Source of the DNA: an uncultured Collinsella sp.
GTDB taxonomy: Bacteria > Actinomycetota > Coriobacteriia > Coriobacteriales > Coriobacteriaceae
Assembly (NCBI GenBank): GCA_902491395.1
Contig: CABUHO010000010.1
Location: 1-64,000, forward strand
Length of the DNA: 64,000 nt
Direction of reading: 5' to 3'
Shown: in pieces, positions 15,075 to 24,126 of the stretch
Numbering within the stretch: the first letter of the stretch is position 1
How the letters are laid out: every line of letters starts with the position of its first letter
The notes under the pieces: generated by a model
Databases searched by the model: none
Told to the model about the DNA's origin: nothing
What the model saw: only the letters and a program-made list of their open reading frames with translations
Position numbers and translations under genes: made by a program

Positions 15075-17732
15075 ATGAGTGCTGACTACCCGTCAATGAC
15101 TACGGCCGAGATCCGCTCCAAGTTCCTCAACTTCTTTGAGGAGCGCGGTCTTAAGCTCTATCCTTCTTCGTCCCTCGTCCCCGACGATCCTTCGCTGCTG
15201 CTTGCTAACGCCGGCATGAACCAGTTTAAGGAGTATTACCAGGGCAAGAAGACCATGAAGGAGATCGGCGCGATCTCCTGCCAGAAGTGCGTCCGCACCA
15301 ACGACATCGATTGCATCGGCGAGGACGGCCGTCACCTGTCCTTCTTCGAGATGCTCGGCGACTTCTCCTTTGGCGGCGTCTCCAAGCAGCAGGCCTGCGC
15401 TTGGGCCTTTGAGCTCATCACCAAGGAGTTCAAGCTGCCGCTCGATCGCCTGTACTTCACCGTCTTTACCGAGGACGACGAGACCCATGACGTGTGGCGC
15501 TCCCTGGGCGTTGCCGAGGATCACATCTCGCGCCTGGGCGAGGACGACAACTTCTGGGCTGCTGGCCCCACCGGCCCCTGCGGTCCGTGCTCCGAGATCT
15601 ACTTTGACATGGGCGAGGAGGTCGGTTGCGGCAGCCCCGACTGCAAGCCCGGCTGCGACTGCGACCGCTTCCTTGAGTTCTGGAACCTCGTGTTTACCCA
15701 GTACGACCGCCAGGAGGACGGCTCCATGCCGGAGCTGCCGCACCGCAACCTCGATACGGGCATGGGTCTGGAGCGCATGGCCGCTATCATGCAGCACAAG
15801 ACCGCCAACTACGACGGCGATCTGATGCAGCACCTCATCAAGCTCGGTGAGGAGATCAGCGGCAAGACCTATGACGCCGACGATTACTCCGGAGCCAGCC
15901 GCTCCCTGCGCATCATCGCCGACCACTCCCGTGCCGTGGACTTTATGATCTCCGATGGCATCCTGCCCGGCAATGAGGGTCGCGAGTACGTCCTTCGCCG
16001 CCTGCTCCGCCGTGCTGTGTTCCACGGTCGCCTGCTGGGCATCGAGGGCGCCTTCCTGACCAAGTTCATTGACGAGGTCAACGCCCAGATGGGCGAGGCC
16101 TATCCCGAGCTGCTCAAGAACGTCGCACTCGTCAAGGGTATCGTCGCTTCCGAGGAGGAGCGCTTCTCCACGACACTCGATAACGGTCGCGTCTACCTGG
16201 ACGAGGCCCTGGCCGCGCTTGCAGAGGGCGCTGTCCTTCCGGGCGACGTTGCCTTTAAGCTGCACGACACCTTTGGTTTCCCCATCGACCTGACCGTCGA
16301 GATTGCCGGCGCCGCTGGCCACGACGTCGATATGGACGGCTTCACCGCCTGCATGGAGGACCAGAAGGCCCGCGCTCGCGCCAACGCCAAGGGCGACGCC
16401 TGGGGCAGCTTCAACGACGTGTGGGTCGAGCTTTCGGACAAGGTCGCCGCGACCGAGTTCGACGGCTATGACAACGATGTGATCGAGGGTGCCAAGGTTG
16501 TCGCCATCGTGCGCAACGGCGAGTCCGTCGAGTCCGCTGCCGCCGGCGAGGACGTTGAGGTCGTTCTCGACCGCACTCCGTTCTATGCCGAGATGGGTGG
16601 CCAGCAAGGCGATGCCGGCAAGCTTTCCGCCGAGGGCGTTGTTCTGACCGTTGCCGACACCAAGAACCACAACGGTCTGTATGCCCACGTCGCGCACGTT
16701 GTCGATGGCACGCTGACTGTCGGTGCCGCTGTGACCGCCACGCTCGACGCCGAGCGCCGTGGCTTCCTGCGCCGCAACCACACCGCCACCCACCTGCTCG
16801 ACGCCGCGCTTAAGCAGGTCCTGGGCGAGCATGTCTCCCAGGCCGGCTCGCTGGTGACGCCTGAGCACCTGCGCTTTGACTTCACGCACTTCGAGGCCCT
16901 GTCCTCCGAGCAGCTCAAGGCTGTCGAGGACCTGGTCAACCAGCAGATCTTCGCCTCCAAGCCGGTCGTGACCCGCGTCATGGGCATTGACGAGGCCAAG
17001 GCCGCCGGTGCTGTCGCCCTGTTTGGTGAGAAGTATGGCGACGTCGTCCGCGTTGTCTCCGTGGGCGCCGAGGACCAGCCGTTCTCCCGCGAACTCTGCG
17101 GTGGCACGCACGCTGCCAACACCGCCGAGATTGGCCTGTTCAAGATCATTTCTGAGTCCTCCACGGGCTCTAATGTCCGCCGTATCGAGGCCGTGACTTC
17201 TAAGGGTGCCCTCGACTACATGGCCGACCGTCTGGCGCTCGTCGACTCCGCTGCCGCTGCGCTCAAGTGCCGTGTGGATGAGGTTCCCGCCCGCGTGGAA
17301 AACCTGCAGGCTGAGCTGCGCGAGACGTCCAATAAGCTTAAGAAGGCGCTGACCGGTGGCTCCTCCGACGCTATCTCTAGCGCCATCGAGGGCGCCGTCG
17401 AGCTCGACGGCTACAAGCTCGTCGTCGCTGAGCTCCAGGGCCTTGAGGCTGCTGACCTGCGAAACGTCTGGGATACCGTGCACCAGAAGGTTGCCGGTCC
17501 TGTCGCTTGCGTCGTCGCCAGCGTGACTGAGAAGGGCACCCCGGCCCTGCTCGCCGCCGGCTCTGATGACGCCGTCAAGGCCGGTTTCCACGCCGGCAAC
17601 GTGATCAAGCAGATCGCGGGCCTGGTCGACGGTCGTGGCGGCGGCCGTCCCAACATGGCCCAGGCCGGTGGCAAGAACGCCGCCGGCATCGCCGATGCCC
17701 TCGTGGCCGCTAAGACCGCGCTCGGCGCCTAA
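15075..17732 (+). CDS. alaS: Alanyl-tRNA synthetase
   Basis: An 885-residue class II aminoacyl-tRNA synthetase that charges tRNA-Ala. The N-terminal catalytic core begins with the SKFLNFFEERG segment, and the editing domain shows the metal-binding HTATH (about 568) and CGGTH (about 675). The C-terminal DHHA1-type domain carries GGRGGGRPNMAQAGG. The ATG at 15075 was chosen because AGGAG lies nine bases upstream and the N-terminus fits the family. It heads a compact run with ruvX, mltG, yqeG, aroK and aroB; ruvX follows after 17 bases. Confidence 0.97.
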   Translation: MSADYPSMTTAEIRSKFLNFFEERGLKLYPSSSLVPDDPSLLLANAGMNQFKEYYQGKKTMKEIGAISCQKCVRTNDIDCIGEDGRHLSFFEMLGDFSFGGVSKQQACAWAFELITKEFKLPLDRLYFTVFTEDDETHDVWRSLGVAEDHISRLGEDDNFWAAGPTGPCGPCSEIYFDMGEEVGCGSPDCKPGCDCDRFLEFWNLVFTQYDRQEDGSMPELPHRNLDTGMGLERMAAIMQHKTANYDGDLMQHLIKLGEEISGKTYDADDYSGASRSLRIIADHSRAVDFMISDGILPGNEGREYVLRRLLRRAVFHGRLLGIEGAFLTKFIDEVNAQMGEAYPELLKNVALVKGIVASEEERFSTTLDNGRVYLDEALAALAEGAVLPGDVAFKLHDTFGFPIDLTVEIAGAAGHDVDMDGFTACMEDQKARARANAKGDAWGSFNDVWVELSDKVAATEFDGYDNDVIEGAKVVAIVRNGESVESAAAGEDVEVVLDRTPFYAEMGGQQGDAGKLSAEGVVLTVADTKNHNGLYAHVAHVVDGTLTVGAAVTATLDAERRGFLRRNHTATHLLDAALKQVLGEHVSQAGSLVTPEHLRFDFTHFEALSSEQLKAVEDLVNQQIFASKPVVTRVMGIDEAKAAGAVALFGEKYGDVVRVVSVGAEDQPFSRELCGGTHAANTAEIGLFKIISESSTGSNVRRIEAVTSKGALDYMADRLALVDSAAAALKCRVDEVPARVENLQAELRETSNKLKKALTGGSSDAISSAIEGAVELDGYKLVVAELQGLEAADLRNVWDTVHQKVAGPVACVVASVTEKGTPALLAAGSDDAVKAGFHAGNVIKQIAGLVDGRGGGRPNMAQAGGKNAAGIADALVAAKTALGA

Positions 17733-17749
17733 GAATCTAGGTAGTCGCT

Positions 17750-18178
17750 GTGGTCGCGCTTGCGCTGGACATAGGGGAGACCAGGATCGGCATCGCCGTC
17801 TCGAGCCGTGATGGCAAGATGGCGATGCCTGTCAAGGTGCTCCCGGCTGCAGAGGTCACCGGTATGGCCAAGACGTTCCGCTACCTGGTTGAGGACTATG
17901 AGCCCGATATCCTGGTAAGTGGGCGTCCCCTGACCATGGCCGGTGAGCCCGGCCCCCAGGCTGAGCGTGTTGCCGCTGTGGCGCAAAAGATTGCCGACGA
18001 GCTCGATCTTCCGTTGGAGTTTGAGGACGAGCGTCTGTCCTCGCAAGAGGCTAAGCGTATCCTGCGCGAGCAGGGACTCAACGAAAAGCAGATGAGGGGC
18101 AGGATTGACATGATTGCCGCCAGCCTGTTTTTGCAGACGTGGCTTGATCGTAAAAACGAGGAGGTTTCGCATGCCTAG
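17750..18178 (+). CDS. ruvX: Holliday junction resolvase-like / pre-16S rRNA nuclease (YqgF, RuvX)
   Basis: A 142-residue RNase H-fold protein with the YqgF signature LALDIGETRIGIAVS near the N-terminus and DERLSSQEA with further acidic active-site residues in the C-terminal half. Family members process the 5' end of 16S rRNA in E. coli and have been proposed as Holliday junction resolvases. GTG start with a weak ribosome binding site 17 bases after alaS, so translation may rely partly on coupling. Its end overlaps the mltG start by eight bases. Confidence 0.9.
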   Translation: MVALALDIGETRIGIAVSSRDGKMAMPVKVLPAAEVTGMAKTFRYLVEDYEPDILVSGRPLTMAGEPGPQAERVAAVAQKIADELDLPLEFEDERLSSQEAKRILREQGLNEKQMRGRIDMIAASLFLQTWLDRKNEEVSHA

Positions 18179-19604
18179 CGCTCCCGATCCGCGCCAGCAG
18201 AATCGTACACGTCAGCCGGCGTCGCGCCTTGGCCAGCCTGGCCAGCGTCCGGCACAGCCGACGCAGCGCGCAGCTCAGCCTGCTGCGCGCCCGGTGCAGT
18301 CCTCCCCTCGTTCGGCCCAAGCTGTTCAACGGACGGGTCAGCAGCCTTCTGCTCGTTCGGTTCAGCATCCGGCTTCTCACGCGGCTCAGCACCCCACTGC
18401 TCGTACGGCCCAGCCTGTTGGCGGTACCCGCTTTAAGCAGCAGGCACCTACCCAGCGAACGCAGGCCCCCCAATCACATTCGCATCACGCTCGCGGCTCG
18501 CATGGCGTTGCTCCGGCGACCCGCTCGAGCTACAACACGCATGCTCGTCGCGGTGCCCAAAAGAAAAGCTCCCCGGTTCCCATGATCATCGGCGTTGTGG
18601 TGGCGGTGCTCGCGCTTGCTGCGATCGCTTTCTTTGTTGTGCCGACCGTCAAGGGCTTCTTTGCCGGTGAGGATACGAAGGTCACGGCTGGTCAGCAGGT
18701 TACGGTGACCATTCCCGACGGTGCTTCGGGCGATACGATCGCCTCGATTCTCTCCGAGAACCATATCGTCGAAAACCCCAAGGATTACTATGCGGCGGTG
18801 AAAAAGCTTAACGCCGATATGTCGCTTAAGCCTGGCACCTACTCGTTCACCACGCTCATGGATGCGACCAAGGTTGTTCAGCAGCTCATGGAAGGCCCCA
18901 ACGCGGGCTCCAATGCGCTGACTATCCCTGAGGGTCTGACAGTCGATCAAGTCGCGGACCGCGTGGCCCAGGCCTACGACAGCATCTCTAAGGAAGACTT
19001 CCTCAACCAGGCCAAGGCCTCCAACTACGTGGACGACTATAGCTTCCTTAAGGGCGCCGTCAACGACTCGCTCGAGGGTTTCTTGTTCCCCAAGACCTAT
19101 TCGTTGGGTGATTCGCCGACGGCCGATGACGTGATTCGCGCCATGCTCGATCAGTTTAAGATCGAGTACAAGTCGCTTGACTTTGCGAGCTGCGAAGCCA
19201 AGATCAAGGAGCGCTACGGTGTGGAGATGTCCGACTACGACATCGTCAACCTTGCCTCTATCGTTGAGCGCGAGGGCCTCAACGCCGATCAACGTGCGCA
19301 CGTGGCCTCGGTCTTCTACAACCGCCTTGCCGGCAAGCTAGACGGTCTGCGTTATCTCAACAGCGATGCGACCATGATGTATGTCACCGGTGGCGAGGTT
19401 ACTGCCGACGACCTGCAGAGCGATAGTCCGTATAACACCTATAAGCACGAGGGCCTGCCACCCACGCCCATCTGCTCTCCGTCGCTCGAGGCACTCAAGG
19501 CCACGCTTGAGCCGACTGACTCCGATGACCTGTATTTCTACATTACGCAGGACGAGGAGTACTTCTCGCAAACCTACGAAGAGCATCAACAGTCTTGGAA
19601 TTAG
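18171..19604 (+). CDS. mltG: Endolytic murein transglycosylase MltG
   Basis: A 477-residue membrane protein that cleaves nascent glycan strands. The C-terminal YceG domain (about 180-477) holds the catalytic Glu in SIVEREG (about 366) and the later motifs YNTYKHEGLPPTPICSP. A membrane helix lies at about 140-165. The first 135 residues form an extended cytoplasmic tail full of Gln, Pro, Arg and Ala with short repeats such as AQP and RPVQ, and it is predicted to be disordered; most MltG proteins lack so long a tail. A strong GAGGAGG precedes the ATG, which lies inside the ruvX end. Confidence 0.93.
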   Translation: MPSAPDPRQQNRTRQPASRLGQPGQRPAQPTQRAAQPAARPVQSSPRSAQAVQRTGQQPSARSVQHPASHAAQHPTARTAQPVGGTRFKQQAPTQRTQAPQSHSHHARGSHGVAPATRSSYNTHARRGAQKKSSPVPMIIGVVVAVLALAAIAFFVVPTVKGFFAGEDTKVTAGQQVTVTIPDGASGDTIASILSENHIVENPKDYYAAVKKLNADMSLKPGTYSFTTLMDATKVVQQLMEGPNAGSNALTIPEGLTVDQVADRVAQAYDSISKEDFLNQAKASNYVDDYSFLKGAVNDSLEGFLFPKTYSLGDSPTADDVIRAMLDQFKIEYKSLDFASCEAKIKERYGVEMSDYDIVNLASIVEREGLNADQRAHVASVFYNRLAGKLDGLRYLNSDATMMYVTGGEVTADDLQSDSPYNTYKHEGLPPTPICSPSLEALKATLEPTDSDDLYFYITQDEEYFSQTYEEHQQSWN

Positions 19605-19605
19605 C

Positions 19606-20103
19606 ATGAGGATTTTTAGCCCCAAACGATACGTTGCCTCGGTCGATCGCATCGACCTCGATACCCTGTGGGCCGACGGCAAACGCGCCATTCTGCTCGA
19701 TCGCGATAACACCCTGGTGCCGCGCGACACCGAGCAGGTTCCCGCCGCGGTTTCCGCTTGGCTCGACGCCGCCCGCGCCAAAGGCTTTAAGCTGTGCATG
19801 GTGTCCAACAACTGGCATCGCGATCAGGTCATGGGCTCTGCACGCGAGCTGGGACTCGAGGCCATCAGCCACGCCATGAAGCCCGCCCCGTTTGCCTTGA
19901 AGGCGGGTCTTAAGCGCCTCGGCGCCACGGCCGACGAGGCGGTGCTGATCGGCGATCAACTGTACACAGACGTGTGGAGCGGTAATTTTGCCGGTGTTGA
20001 CACTATTCTGGTCAAGCCGCAGGCAACCCAGGACCTGTGGTACACGCAGATCTTCCGTATCTTTGAGCGCCGGGCCCTGCGCGACCTTCCCTGCGAGGAA
20101 TAG
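19606..20103 (+). CDS. YqeG-family HAD phosphatase
   Basis: A 165-residue HAD superfamily (subclass IIIA) phosphatase. The DxDxT motif reads LLDRDNTLVPRD (about 28-39), motif II is VSNN, and the later GDQLYTDVWSGN supplies the acidic metal-binding residues. The physiological substrate of YqeG proteins is not settled. Its start comes one base after the mltG stop with little Shine-Dalgarno, indicating translational coupling. The next gene (aroK) begins eight bases after it. Confidence 0.85.
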   Translation: MRIFSPKRYVASVDRIDLDTLWADGKRAILLDRDNTLVPRDTEQVPAAVSAWLDAARAKGFKLCMVSNNWHRDQVMGSARELGLEAISHAMKPAPFALKAGLKRLGATADEAVLIGDQLYTDVWSGNFAGVDTILVKPQATQDLWYTQIFRIFERRALRDLPCEE

Positions 20104-20111
20104 GTTTCGCC

Positions 20112-20645
20112 ATGTCTCAGCACATCAAACACGGCTGCGACCATATTTTCTTTATCGGCTTTTTGGGCGCGGGCAAGTCGACGCTCGCGCGTAACGTGGG
20201 CACTATGTTCAAGCGTCGATTCATCGATACCGATCGTTTGGTTGTGCGTCGATGTGGCAAGTCGGTGACCGAGATATTTGAGACCGAGGGCGAGGATCGT
20301 TTTCGCGAGCTCGAGACCTCGGCACTCCGTTCGCTTCAAAGCGAGCGCAGCCTGCTGGTGTCGTGCGGGGGTGGCATCGTCGAGACGCCGGTGAACATTG
20401 AGCTGATGCACGAGATGGGTATATGCGTGTACCTCGAAGGCGACTTTGAGGACTCGTTGCGCCAGATTCGCCGCTCTGATACCCGGCCCGATTTCCGCTC
20501 GCCCGAGCACGCTGCGCGCCTGTTTGAGCATCGCCGTCCGCTGTATCGCCAGGCCGCCGATATTACCCTTGATATTCGCAACAAGTCCTTCGAGGACGTT
20601 TCCTACCTTTGTGCCGAGATGCTTTTGGAGCGTGGACTGCTATGA
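20112..20645 (+). CDS. aroK: Shikimate kinase
   Basis: A 177-residue P-loop kinase that phosphorylates shikimate in aromatic amino-acid synthesis. Walker A is GFLGAGKST (about 16-24), the shikimate-binding segment is DTDRLV (about 39-44), and CGGGIV (about 84-89) is the Walker B-like motif. The lid Arg lies in RPDFRSPEH. Its TGA overlaps the ATG of the aroB-like gene, so the pair is translationally coupled. It appears intact, in contrast to its partner. Confidence 0.93.
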   Translation: MSQHIKHGCDHIFFIGFLGAGKSTLARNVGTMFKRRFIDTDRLVVRRCGKSVTEIFETEGEDRFRELETSALRSLQSERSLLVSCGGGIVETPVNIELMHEMGICVYLEGDFEDSLRQIRRSDTRPDFRSPEHAARLFEHRRPLYRQAADITLDIRNKSFEDVSYLCAEMLLERGLL

Positions 20646-21751
20646 TTCGCCGTCAACTTATCAATTTCCAAAACCGCAGTGTCGATGTCCGCGTCGGATT
20701 GGGCGCGTTCGAGGAGCTGTCGCGCATGTTTGCCTCGGCTGTGGGCAAGCCTAAGCGTGCGATGGTGGTTTGGAACGACGCCACATCCGAGCGTTTTGGC
20801 GAGGTTGTCGAGCATGCGCTGGTCGACGCCGGTTTTGCCGTGTCGCCGCTCGTCCTCGAGGTTTCGCCTGCCGGTGCCACGCTGGCCGATGCCGATGCTG
20901 TCTTTGGCGCCCTGTCGGCTAATGGCATTACCTGTGACGATCTCGTTGTCGCTGTCGGCGACACGGCGACCTGCTCAGTCGTTTGTTGGTGTGCCAATCA
21001 GTGGTGCGGTCGCACCGAGTGCGCCTTGCTGCCGACGACGTTTGACGCCATGCTCACGGTCGCGACGACCATGAAGCCGCTCGTTGCCTCGTCGGCGAAT
21101 GCGCTTCCCGCTATCGCGTTCCGTCCCGAGCCGGGCTTGGTCGTGTGTGACCTTGATCTTGTTCGCGAGGCGGACCCCGATGATCTCAAACTCGGCTATG
21201 TGGTACTTGTTGGCGCCATGCTTTCGAGCAGCAAGTCCCGCTGGAATCAGTTTACCGAGACCATCCCCGAGATTCTCGCGGGCGAGGAGGTCGCGCTCGT
21301 CAATGCCGTTCAGTGGTCTCAGACTGCCCGTAAGGACGTACTGATGGCTACGAATCCCAGCGCCCGCCACGCTCTAGACTTTGGCAAGACGGGGGAGCGT
21401 ACCCTGCGCGCCTGCTTGGGCGATGCCGCGTCGCAGGTCCCTGCCTACCAGCTGTTGTCCGAGGGCATGCGCTTTGAGGCGCGCCTAGCACATGATGCCT
21501 GCGACTTTGATATCGATTACGTCTTTGAGGTCGATGACTGCCTGGTGGACTTTGGTATCGAGGAGCTCGCCTTCGATCTGGAGCCTGCCGCATATATCGA
21601 GGAGTTCCGCAGGCAGCAGTTTGTCCGCTCGAACCGTAGCATGTTGCCGCTGCCCGCGGCGCTCGGCGCCATTCGTCTAACGAGCGTTGAGGACGAGGTT
21701 CTCGACCGCCATGCTCACGCATACTTGGCTTCTCGCAAAGAACTTCTCTAG
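20642..21751 (+). CDS. 3-dehydroquinate synthase family protein, divergent active site
   Basis: A 369-residue protein clearly related to AroB: a dinucleotide-fold first half (VVAVGDTATCSVVCW in place of GGGVVGD) and an all-helical second half. The three zinc ligands of AroB (Glu194, His271, His287 in the Aspergillus enzyme) are not found. The AEVIKYG segment reads YVVLVGAM, NLGHTFGHA reads DFGKTGERT, and LHGEAV reads YQLLSEGM. The GGK substrate-binding lysine motif is also missing. It could be a pseudoenzyme, an enzyme with changed chemistry, or a regulatory partner of shikimate kinase. The reading frame is intact and codon use is normal, so decay by frameshift is not the explanation. Confidence 0.75.
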   Translation: MIRRQLINFQNRSVDVRVGLGAFEELSRMFASAVGKPKRAMVVWNDATSERFGEVVEHALVDAGFAVSPLVLEVSPAGATLADADAVFGALSANGITCDDLVVAVGDTATCSVVCWCANQWCGRTECALLPTTFDAMLTVATTMKPLVASSANALPAIAFRPEPGLVVCDLDLVREADPDDLKLGYVVLVGAMLSSSKSRWNQFTETIPEILAGEEVALVNAVQWSQTARKDVLMATNPSARHALDFGKTGERTLRACLGDAASQVPAYQLLSEGMRFEARLAHDACDFDIDYVFEVDDCLVDFGIEELAFDLEPAAYIEEFRRQQFVRSNRSMLPLPAALGAIRLTSVEDEVLDRHAHAYLASRKELL

Positions 21752-21788
21752 GATTTATTGACATCCATAGTCTTTCGTATCATGTTGA

Positions 21789-21850
21789 GGGGCGGGTTTC
21801 CAATCGGTTGCGAATCGCGCGCGATTCCGTACGCTGATTGAGCCCGTCCC
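21789..21850 (+). other. Imperfect hairpin in the aminopeptidase leader
   Basis: GGGGCGGG...AATC pairs imperfectly with GATT...CCCGTCCC, and GAATCGCG/CGCGATTC pairs inside it. It sits between aroB-like and the M24 aminopeptidase. A TTGACA at 21758 faces TATCAT at 21778 with only 14 bases between, too short for a normal promoter. Confidence 0.3.
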
Positions 21851-21882
21851 GTCTTTATGAAGACAACAAGAAAGGAATCTGC

Positions 21883-23013
21883 ATGTCTGAGTTTGCTGCC
21901 GGTCCTGCCGGTCGTATCGAGCGTGTCCGTGCCCTGATGGCTGAGCGCGGCTACGACGCTATCGTGGTGCGCGACGAGGCCAACCTTCGTTGGCTTACGG
22001 ACGTCAAGGGCGTCTTCGATTACACCTTCGAGTTCCCGCACGCTGCGTTTATTACGGCCGACCAGTGCCTGTTCCATACCGACTCGCGCTATCTCAACAG
22101 CTTTGAGGAGAACACGCCTGCCGGCAGCCCCTGGGTCTACGACATGGACGAGGGTACCATCCCCGGTTGGGTCGCCGGCAAGATCGCGGCCAACAAGTGC
22201 CGCGTCTGCGCTGTCGAGGACGATATGCAGATCAATTTCTACCAGGGTATTCAGCGTGGTTTGGAGGATCGTTCCGTCGCCTGCATGTTGCCGCTGATGC
22301 ATGACGACATTCGCAAGATGCGCGCCATCAAGGACGCCGAGGAGATCGAGCTCATGCGCCATGCGCAGTCGATCACCGACGCCGCCTTCCAGCACATGCT
22401 CGGCTATATTAAGCCCGGTATGACCGAGAAGCAGGTTCGCAACGAGCTCGAGAACTTTATGTTCGCCAACGGCGCCGACAGCCTGGCCTTCGGCTCCATC
22501 GTGGCGAGCGGCCCCAACACCGCCAACCCGCATGCCGTTCCGAGCGACCGCGTGATCGAGAAGGGCGACTTCGTTCTCATGGATTATGGCGCGGGCTACT
22601 GCGACTATCGCTCTGATATGACGCGTACCGTCGTGATGGGCGAGCCCACGCAAGAACAGCTCGACCTGTACGCGCTCGTGCGCCGTACGCACGAGGAGTG
22701 CGTCGCCGCCATCCATCCGGGCGTCGAGGGCAATGACATTTTCAAGCTTTCCAAGAAGATCATTGGCGATGCCGGCTATGGCGATTACTACAACCATGGT
22801 CTGGGCCACGGCGTGGGCATTGACATCCACGAGCTGCCCAACTTCAACCGCAGCAAGAATATCATCGAGGTCGGCTCGGTTATCACCATGGAGCCCGGCG
22901 TCTACCTGCCCGGCGTGGGCGGCGTGCGTCTGGAGGACTACGGCGTGGTCACCGAGAACGGCTACGAGCCCTTCACCAAGACGCCGCATGACCTTCACGT
23001 CATCGATTGCTAG
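21883..23013 (+). CDS. M24 family Xaa-Pro aminopeptidase
   Basis: A 376-residue two-metal aminopeptidase that removes N-terminal residues ahead of proline. The N-terminal creatinase-like domain (about 1-130) is followed by the pita-bread domain with metal-binding Asp residues (FVLMDYGAGYCDYRSDMTR), His in GLGHGVGIDIHELP, and Glu in MEPGVYLPG and VRLEDYGVV. AAAGGA precedes the ATG. It lies directly upstream of efp, a common Gram-positive pairing (pepP-efp), although a terminator separates them here. Confidence 0.9.
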   Translation: MSEFAAGPAGRIERVRALMAERGYDAIVVRDEANLRWLTDVKGVFDYTFEFPHAAFITADQCLFHTDSRYLNSFEENTPAGSPWVYDMDEGTIPGWVAGKIAANKCRVCAVEDDMQINFYQGIQRGLEDRSVACMLPLMHDDIRKMRAIKDAEEIELMRHAQSITDAAFQHMLGYIKPGMTEKQVRNELENFMFANGADSLAFGSIVASGPNTANPHAVPSDRVIEKGDFVLMDYGAGYCDYRSDMTRTVVMGEPTQEQLDLYALVRRTHEECVAAIHPGVEGNDIFKLSKKIIGDAGYGDYYNHGLGHGVGIDIHELPNFNRSKNIIEVGSVITMEPGVYLPGVGGVRLEDYGVVTENGYEPFTKTPHDLHVIDC

Positions 23014-23032
23014 CTCATTTCGATAGATTTTT

Positions 23033-23077
23033 GGGGCGGGACGTCCGGATCGATTCGGACGCCCCGCGTTCTCTTTT
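23033..23077 (+). terminator. Terminator of the aminopeptidase gene
   Basis: GGGGC and GTCCG pair with CGGAC and GCCCC across 23033-23065, and CTCTTTTT follows. It lies 20 bases after the stop codon. Confidence 0.75.
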
Positions 23078-23109
23078 TATGCGCTCGCTGCAGGCGCCGT
23101 CTGCAAGTG

Positions 23110-23115
23110 TATAAT
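23110..23115 (+). promoter_or_regulatory. -10 box of the efp operon
   Basis: A perfect TATAAT lies 58 bases before the efp start. No good -35 is visible at 16-18 bases (GCTGCA region), so the promoter may need an activator or be weak despite the -10. Confidence 0.5.
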
Positions 23116-23172
23116 TTCGGTCGTATGTAATTTGGACGCCTGTGCGTTCTGCCCATAAGAAGAAAGGTCGCT

Positions 23173-23736
23173 ATGCCTACCATTTCTACCGCCGACTTCA
23201 AGAACGGCCTCGGTCTCCGTATTAAGGACAAGGTTTATACCATCGTCGAGTTCCAGCACGTCAAGCCGGGCAAGGGTGGTGCTTTTGTGCGCTACAAGAC
23301 TCGCGATATCAAGAGCGGTCGTGTCGTTGAGAACACCTGCAACGCCGGCACCAAGTTCGAGAGCGTCATGCTCACCACCCGTGAGTTCCAGTACCTCTAC
23401 AACGACGGCACCGACTACATCTTCATGGACAACGAGTCCTACGAGCAGGTTCCCGTTCCCGAGGACATGGTGGGCGAGAACTCCAAGTGGCTGCGTGAGA
23501 ACGACATCTGCCAGCTGCTCTTCGCCGACGACGAGCTCATGGGCGTGACCCCGCCGATGTTCATCGAGACCACCATCGTCCAGACCGACCCGGGCTTTAA
23601 GGGCGACACCGTCCAGGGTTCCACCAAGCCGGCCACGATCGACACCGGCGCTGTCATCCAGGTCCCCATGTACCTCAACGAGGGCGAGGTCATTAAGGTT
23701 GACACCCGCGACGGCAAGTTCGTCTCCCGCGTCTAG
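23173..23736 (+). CDS. efp: Translation elongation factor P
   Basis: A 187-residue protein (family length about 185) with the three beta-barrel domains of EF-P, which rescues ribosomes stalled on polyproline. The modified-residue loop reads PGKGGAF, placing a lysine at the tip (about residue 34). No epmA/epmB-type modification genes are in the window. It heads the run efp, asp23, nusB, xseB, tlyA, nadK, recN, all on the same strand with gaps of 3-45 bases. Confidence 0.97.
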   Translation: MPTISTADFKNGLGLRIKDKVYTIVEFQHVKPGKGGAFVRYKTRDIKSGRVVENTCNAGTKFESVMLTTREFQYLYNDGTDYIFMDNESYEQVPVPEDMVGENSKWLRENDICQLLFADDELMGVTPPMFIETTIVQTDPGFKGDTVQGSTKPATIDTGAVIQVPMYLNEGEVIKVDTRDGKFVSRV

Positions 23737-23760
23737 CAACCAACTCTTCTAGGAGGACTC

Positions 23761-24123
23761 ATGCCCCAGGAAATCAAGATTGACGGCATCGGTATTTCAC
23801 CCGATGTTCTGACCGCCATCGTCTCGCGCGCCGTGTCGGATGTCGAGGGCATCGCCTCCGTTGGCGTCAAGGACCTTGCCACCAACCTTGTCTCCATGAT
23901 GCTCTCGTCCAAGGCCCCGGCTTCCGAGCCGGCGGTCGAAGCCGAGGTCGTCGGCGACAAGCTCGCACTCACCGTGCGTGTCGTGGTGTTCTTTGGCTAT
24001 CCGTTCAAGAAACTCGCCGAGGCCGTTCGCGTCGCCGTGGTCACCGCCATCGATGCCCAGGTGGGCGTCGAGGTCGAGCGCGTTGACGTTTGCATCGACG
24101 GCCTCGTTTTCCCCAAGGAGTAA
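23761..24123 (+). CDS. Asp23/Gls24 family envelope stress protein
   Basis: A 120-residue protein of the Asp23/YloU family, recognised by the ISPDVLTAIVSRAVSDVEGI start and the amphipathic DVCIDGLVF end. Relatives are membrane-associated and abundant, and help cell-envelope homeostasis. TAGGAGG precedes the ATG. Its last codons contain the AAGGAG that serves nusB, which starts three bases after the stop, so the two are translationally linked. The efp-yloU-nusB order is typical of Gram-positives. Confidence 0.85.
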   Translation: MPQEIKIDGIGISPDVLTAIVSRAVSDVEGIASVGVKDLATNLVSMMLSSKAPASEPAVEAEVVGDKLALTVRVVVFFGYPFKKLAEAVRVAVVTAIDAQVGVEVERVDVCIDGLVFPKE

Positions 24124-24126
24124 CCT

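Noticed and set aside
15093..17591. An 832-codon open frame antisense to alaS
   Set aside because: Same cause as the ileS case; the sense gene has complete AlaRS motifs.
20642..21751. Frameshift or pseudogene explanation for the AroB-like gene
   Set aside because: The frame is continuous, of full family length, with normal codon use and tight coupling to aroK.
21758..21783. TTGACA/TATCAT promoter for the aminopeptidase
   Set aside because: The spacer is 14 bases, too short for a functional sigma-70 promoter as written.
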